NCBI RefSeq assembly: GCF_905220565.1
Contig: NC_059404.1
Coordinates: 4,492,472 to 4,556,471, forward strand
Source of the DNA: Melitaea cinxia
Lineage: Eukaryota > Arthropoda > Insecta > Lepidoptera > Nymphalidae
Direction of reading: 5' to 3'
Length of the DNA stretch: 64,000 nt
Made by a program: the position numbers and the translations under genes. Below the pieces are notes generated by a model. That model ran no database searches. It had not been told where the DNA came from and saw nothing but the letters and a program-made list of their open reading frames with translations. Positions within the stretch are counted from its first letter, which is position 1. Each line of letters begins with the position of its first letter. This document shows positions 61,563-64,000 of the stretch, one piece after another.

Positions 61563-62282
61563 GATGAATACAAAGACGACGATATTATTCCAAAATACTA
61601 AATCCGAGTAAATAAATAATTTTTTCCCGGATAATGTAATGTATATATATATCAAAATACAGAATCCTTTGTGCCTGTAAAGTTACATCCGAGCGTAGTT
61701 CCTTCGATTCTTCAACGTCAGCTTCATTCGTGGACTATAATGGTTGAACGACATTTTTATAAATCACCGATTTTTTTTTATCAGAAACTCTCACAAAATA
61801 TTTGGGATTAGGAATAAGACTTTTTATGAACTTTATTCGGTGTAGGAAATGAAGATTATTACATTATTTTGTAGATAATTAAAAATACATTTTTTAGTTT
61901 CGATTATATTTATTAAAATATAATACCTATTATTTTTTATATGAGTTCATCATACTCTAAAAAGGTCACAGTTCAAATGAAAACTTTTTTTTGTATACTG
62001 TCAGATATTAATTATTTGAGATTTAAGATCTCAATTGAAGCAGACAATTTTTATACACTTCGTTTAATTTAATTAACTTTTAAGTGACCTTCTTATTCAC
62101 AACTGTTTAAACTGTATGTTTACTGTATTTTTGTAGTTGATTTCACTTGATTCCAGACCCAAAATATAGATAGACACTTAGACAGACAAAAGTTATACAA
62201 ATAATTATTTTTATTTAAATATAGCTCTCATAAAGATTCCCAAAATTCATTTTTCACAAAAACCTCTTCAACCAATATTTCA

Positions 62283-62425
62283 AACAACCGGTCTGGTGTA
62301 TTGATGTGTGTAGTCGCCTAAAACATTGACGGTTTGTAGGTTCGATTCCCTATCGGGATGGGTTTTTGTATTTGTACAAGCATTTCTTTCTTCTAAAAAG
62401 ACGTCCATTAGTAGGATGTTACAAG
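62283..62425 (+). mobile_element. tRNA-derived SINE, head fragment
   Basis: TAGTCGCCTAAAACATTGAC then GTAGGTTCGATTCCCTATCG (B box) and TTTGTATTTGTACAAGCA. Confidence 0.75.
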
Positions 62426-64000
62426 CTGAATCGTGATCGAAACATCTCTTATGTACGACATCAGGCTATGATTTTAATGTCTCAGAAAAATAGTAAATAC
62501 AAATACATTTGTATATAAACATTAAAGTCTTCAACATAAATAACTTTTCTTCAAAGGAACTTTAAGCGTGACAAATGAAAGATTACATCTAAATGAGTCT
62601 AATTATAATTATGTCGTCATTTCAACAGAGGCAGAGTTATGACAAACAAGGCAGTTAAGATGAGCTATCTGAGATGTTAAGTACCACTTTTAATACCAGT
62701 TTGACCCTTCAACTACTTTCACTGTGAAATTACTAAACACCATTTTCATATTTTGTTTTGTAAGATTTGTACACTTGTAAGTACCTATTGTGATTTAGTT
62801 TAGTAATTGTTTGAAAATAGTTAAAAAACTGTAAATTTTACAATTAACAACAATGTGCTATTCTATTATCGGTTGTTGATATTACAGTTAAGTAGATATA
62901 AGGCGTATTTATTCATCAAATTATAATTTAGAAACGTGTTTTTTCTCGTTCATTTTAATGTTGAAATTGTAAAAAATTTCTTGAATACTTTACAATATTT
63001 TTGTACAAATATTACACAAACATGAAATACATTTATAAAATGCGCGCGAATGTTGGTCACATACAGAGTTCAAGTTTGTACGATTACCCAATCACACGAG
63101 ATAGCTCACGAATAATAAGTGCTTGGTTGTCCTTAGCACTAACGCGCACTGCGTTTGAATTCCGTACGGTGTTTTGTCCGCAAAATCTATTGTATAATAC
63201 AAACTATAGTGAAAGCGTGTATACTGCGTGCAAATTGCGATAATTCTACAGTAGCGTGAGATTGTAAAACTTTTTAAGTTGATAAAAAGTTAAACGACAA
63301 CTGCATTGCCGTAGCGACATCTTATTATAATATGTTTTAGCTGAAAACAGCATACGTAAATAAATACGTGTGAGTGTTAAATTATAAGAAACATGTCGAA
63401 ATCGCAAAATTTCATTAGCATCCAAATTTATTATTTCATTTTATTAAAATTATTTAACAAACGCTGACAGATATGAATATTAGAAAAGTCTCTATGATAT
63501 GAAGTACATTTTAATCTAAATTGCTGTTTTATTACAGCCTAAAGGCAAAAATCTTTTACTATTAAAAAATCTATAAGTTATTCATAAGGTTAGTTCGACG
63601 CTCCACTAGCTAGACTACCGAATGTAACCAAATATTTAAGAAATTTCCGCAATATTTCTTCGTTTTAAATTAACATCTGCACCGCAAATTTGCCGCATCA
63701 CAGTGCCATTTAACTTTATAAGCGTTTTGGTGTGCTAAATTAACTAACGATCTCACATACAAAGAAATGTTGCAACATACGATCTTCATCTGCAGGCACA
63801 TTTCGGAATACCTAATGTGTATCGATAATTATCTTTTTTCCTAATAGGATTAAGTTTTCGTATATTTAAACCCGGCCAATGCTTGGTTTTAGAATAGTTT
63901 TATTCTCGTATTTTATAATGAATCAAATGATTGACATATTTTAAATACTCTACTTGTAAATACAATATAAACATTGTTCGTTTTGATTTAGTTCGCTGTT
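62426..64000. other. Right-hand AT-rich flank
   Basis: No gene recognised. 63000-63260 is slightly GC-richer with an 80-codon open frame lacking family features; it may be a promoter or leader region, but I cannot support that. Confidence 0.4.

Noticed and set aside
63001..63243. 80-codon frame in a GC-richer patch
   Set aside because: No homology recognised, no splice or domain support.

Overview
The window is nuclear DNA of an insect, most likely a moth or butterfly (Lepidoptera). This rests on AT-rich non-coding DNA, short GT-AG introns, three conserved animal genes with insect-like proteins, and a dense load of repeats of the kinds usual in lepidopteran genomes. The repeats include RTE-like LINE 3' ends closing in the motif GGAGGCCTATGTCCAGCAG, tRNA-derived SINEs, Helitron, mariner, PIF/Harbinger and many foldback MITEs. 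No bacterial operon, CRISPR array or rRNA gene was seen.

Layout. 1-2520: tandem array with a 271-bp unit. 2991-4075: a Ginger-type DNA transposon remnant with palindrome-built inverted repeats. 4400-10160: nested MITEs, SINEs and LINE pieces. 10162-13742: an apparently complete PIF/Harbinger transposon whose transposase and MADF/BESS genes lie on opposite strands, each with its main exon inside the other's intron. 13850-15160: LINE fragments. 15540-18110 (minus): ATP synthase c-subunit gene with two alternative 164-nt last exons. 18413-about 28870 (plus): JAZF1 orthologue in five coding exons with a very long 3' UTR. It is divergent from the c-subunit gene across a shared promoter interval of about 300 bp. 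29328-39430 (minus): complete VPS16 gene in 15 coding exons, convergent with JAZF1. 39950-64000: no recognised host gene apart from weak candidates for a first exon and a promoter; it is filled with LINE ends, SINEs, a Helitron 3' end, a deleted mariner, tRNA-like elements and AT-rich DNA.

The three host genes are housekeeping genes: mitochondrial ATP synthesis, a chromatin/transcription cofactor, and endolysosomal tethering. I assembled them by hand from splice sites. In each case the exon lengths sum to an exact multiple of three with one open frame (131, 334 and 835 residues), which supports the models.

The most interesting points are (1) the tandem-duplicated, evidently selected last exon of the c-subunit gene, (2) the reciprocally nested two-gene Harbinger element, (3) the Ginger remnant whose inverted repeats are strings of an 18-bp palindrome, (4) the six-fold tandem repeat of a VPS16 exon end and the GC-rich exons of that gene, and (5) the 271-bp array in which a hairpin core and a minus-strand reading frame are preserved.
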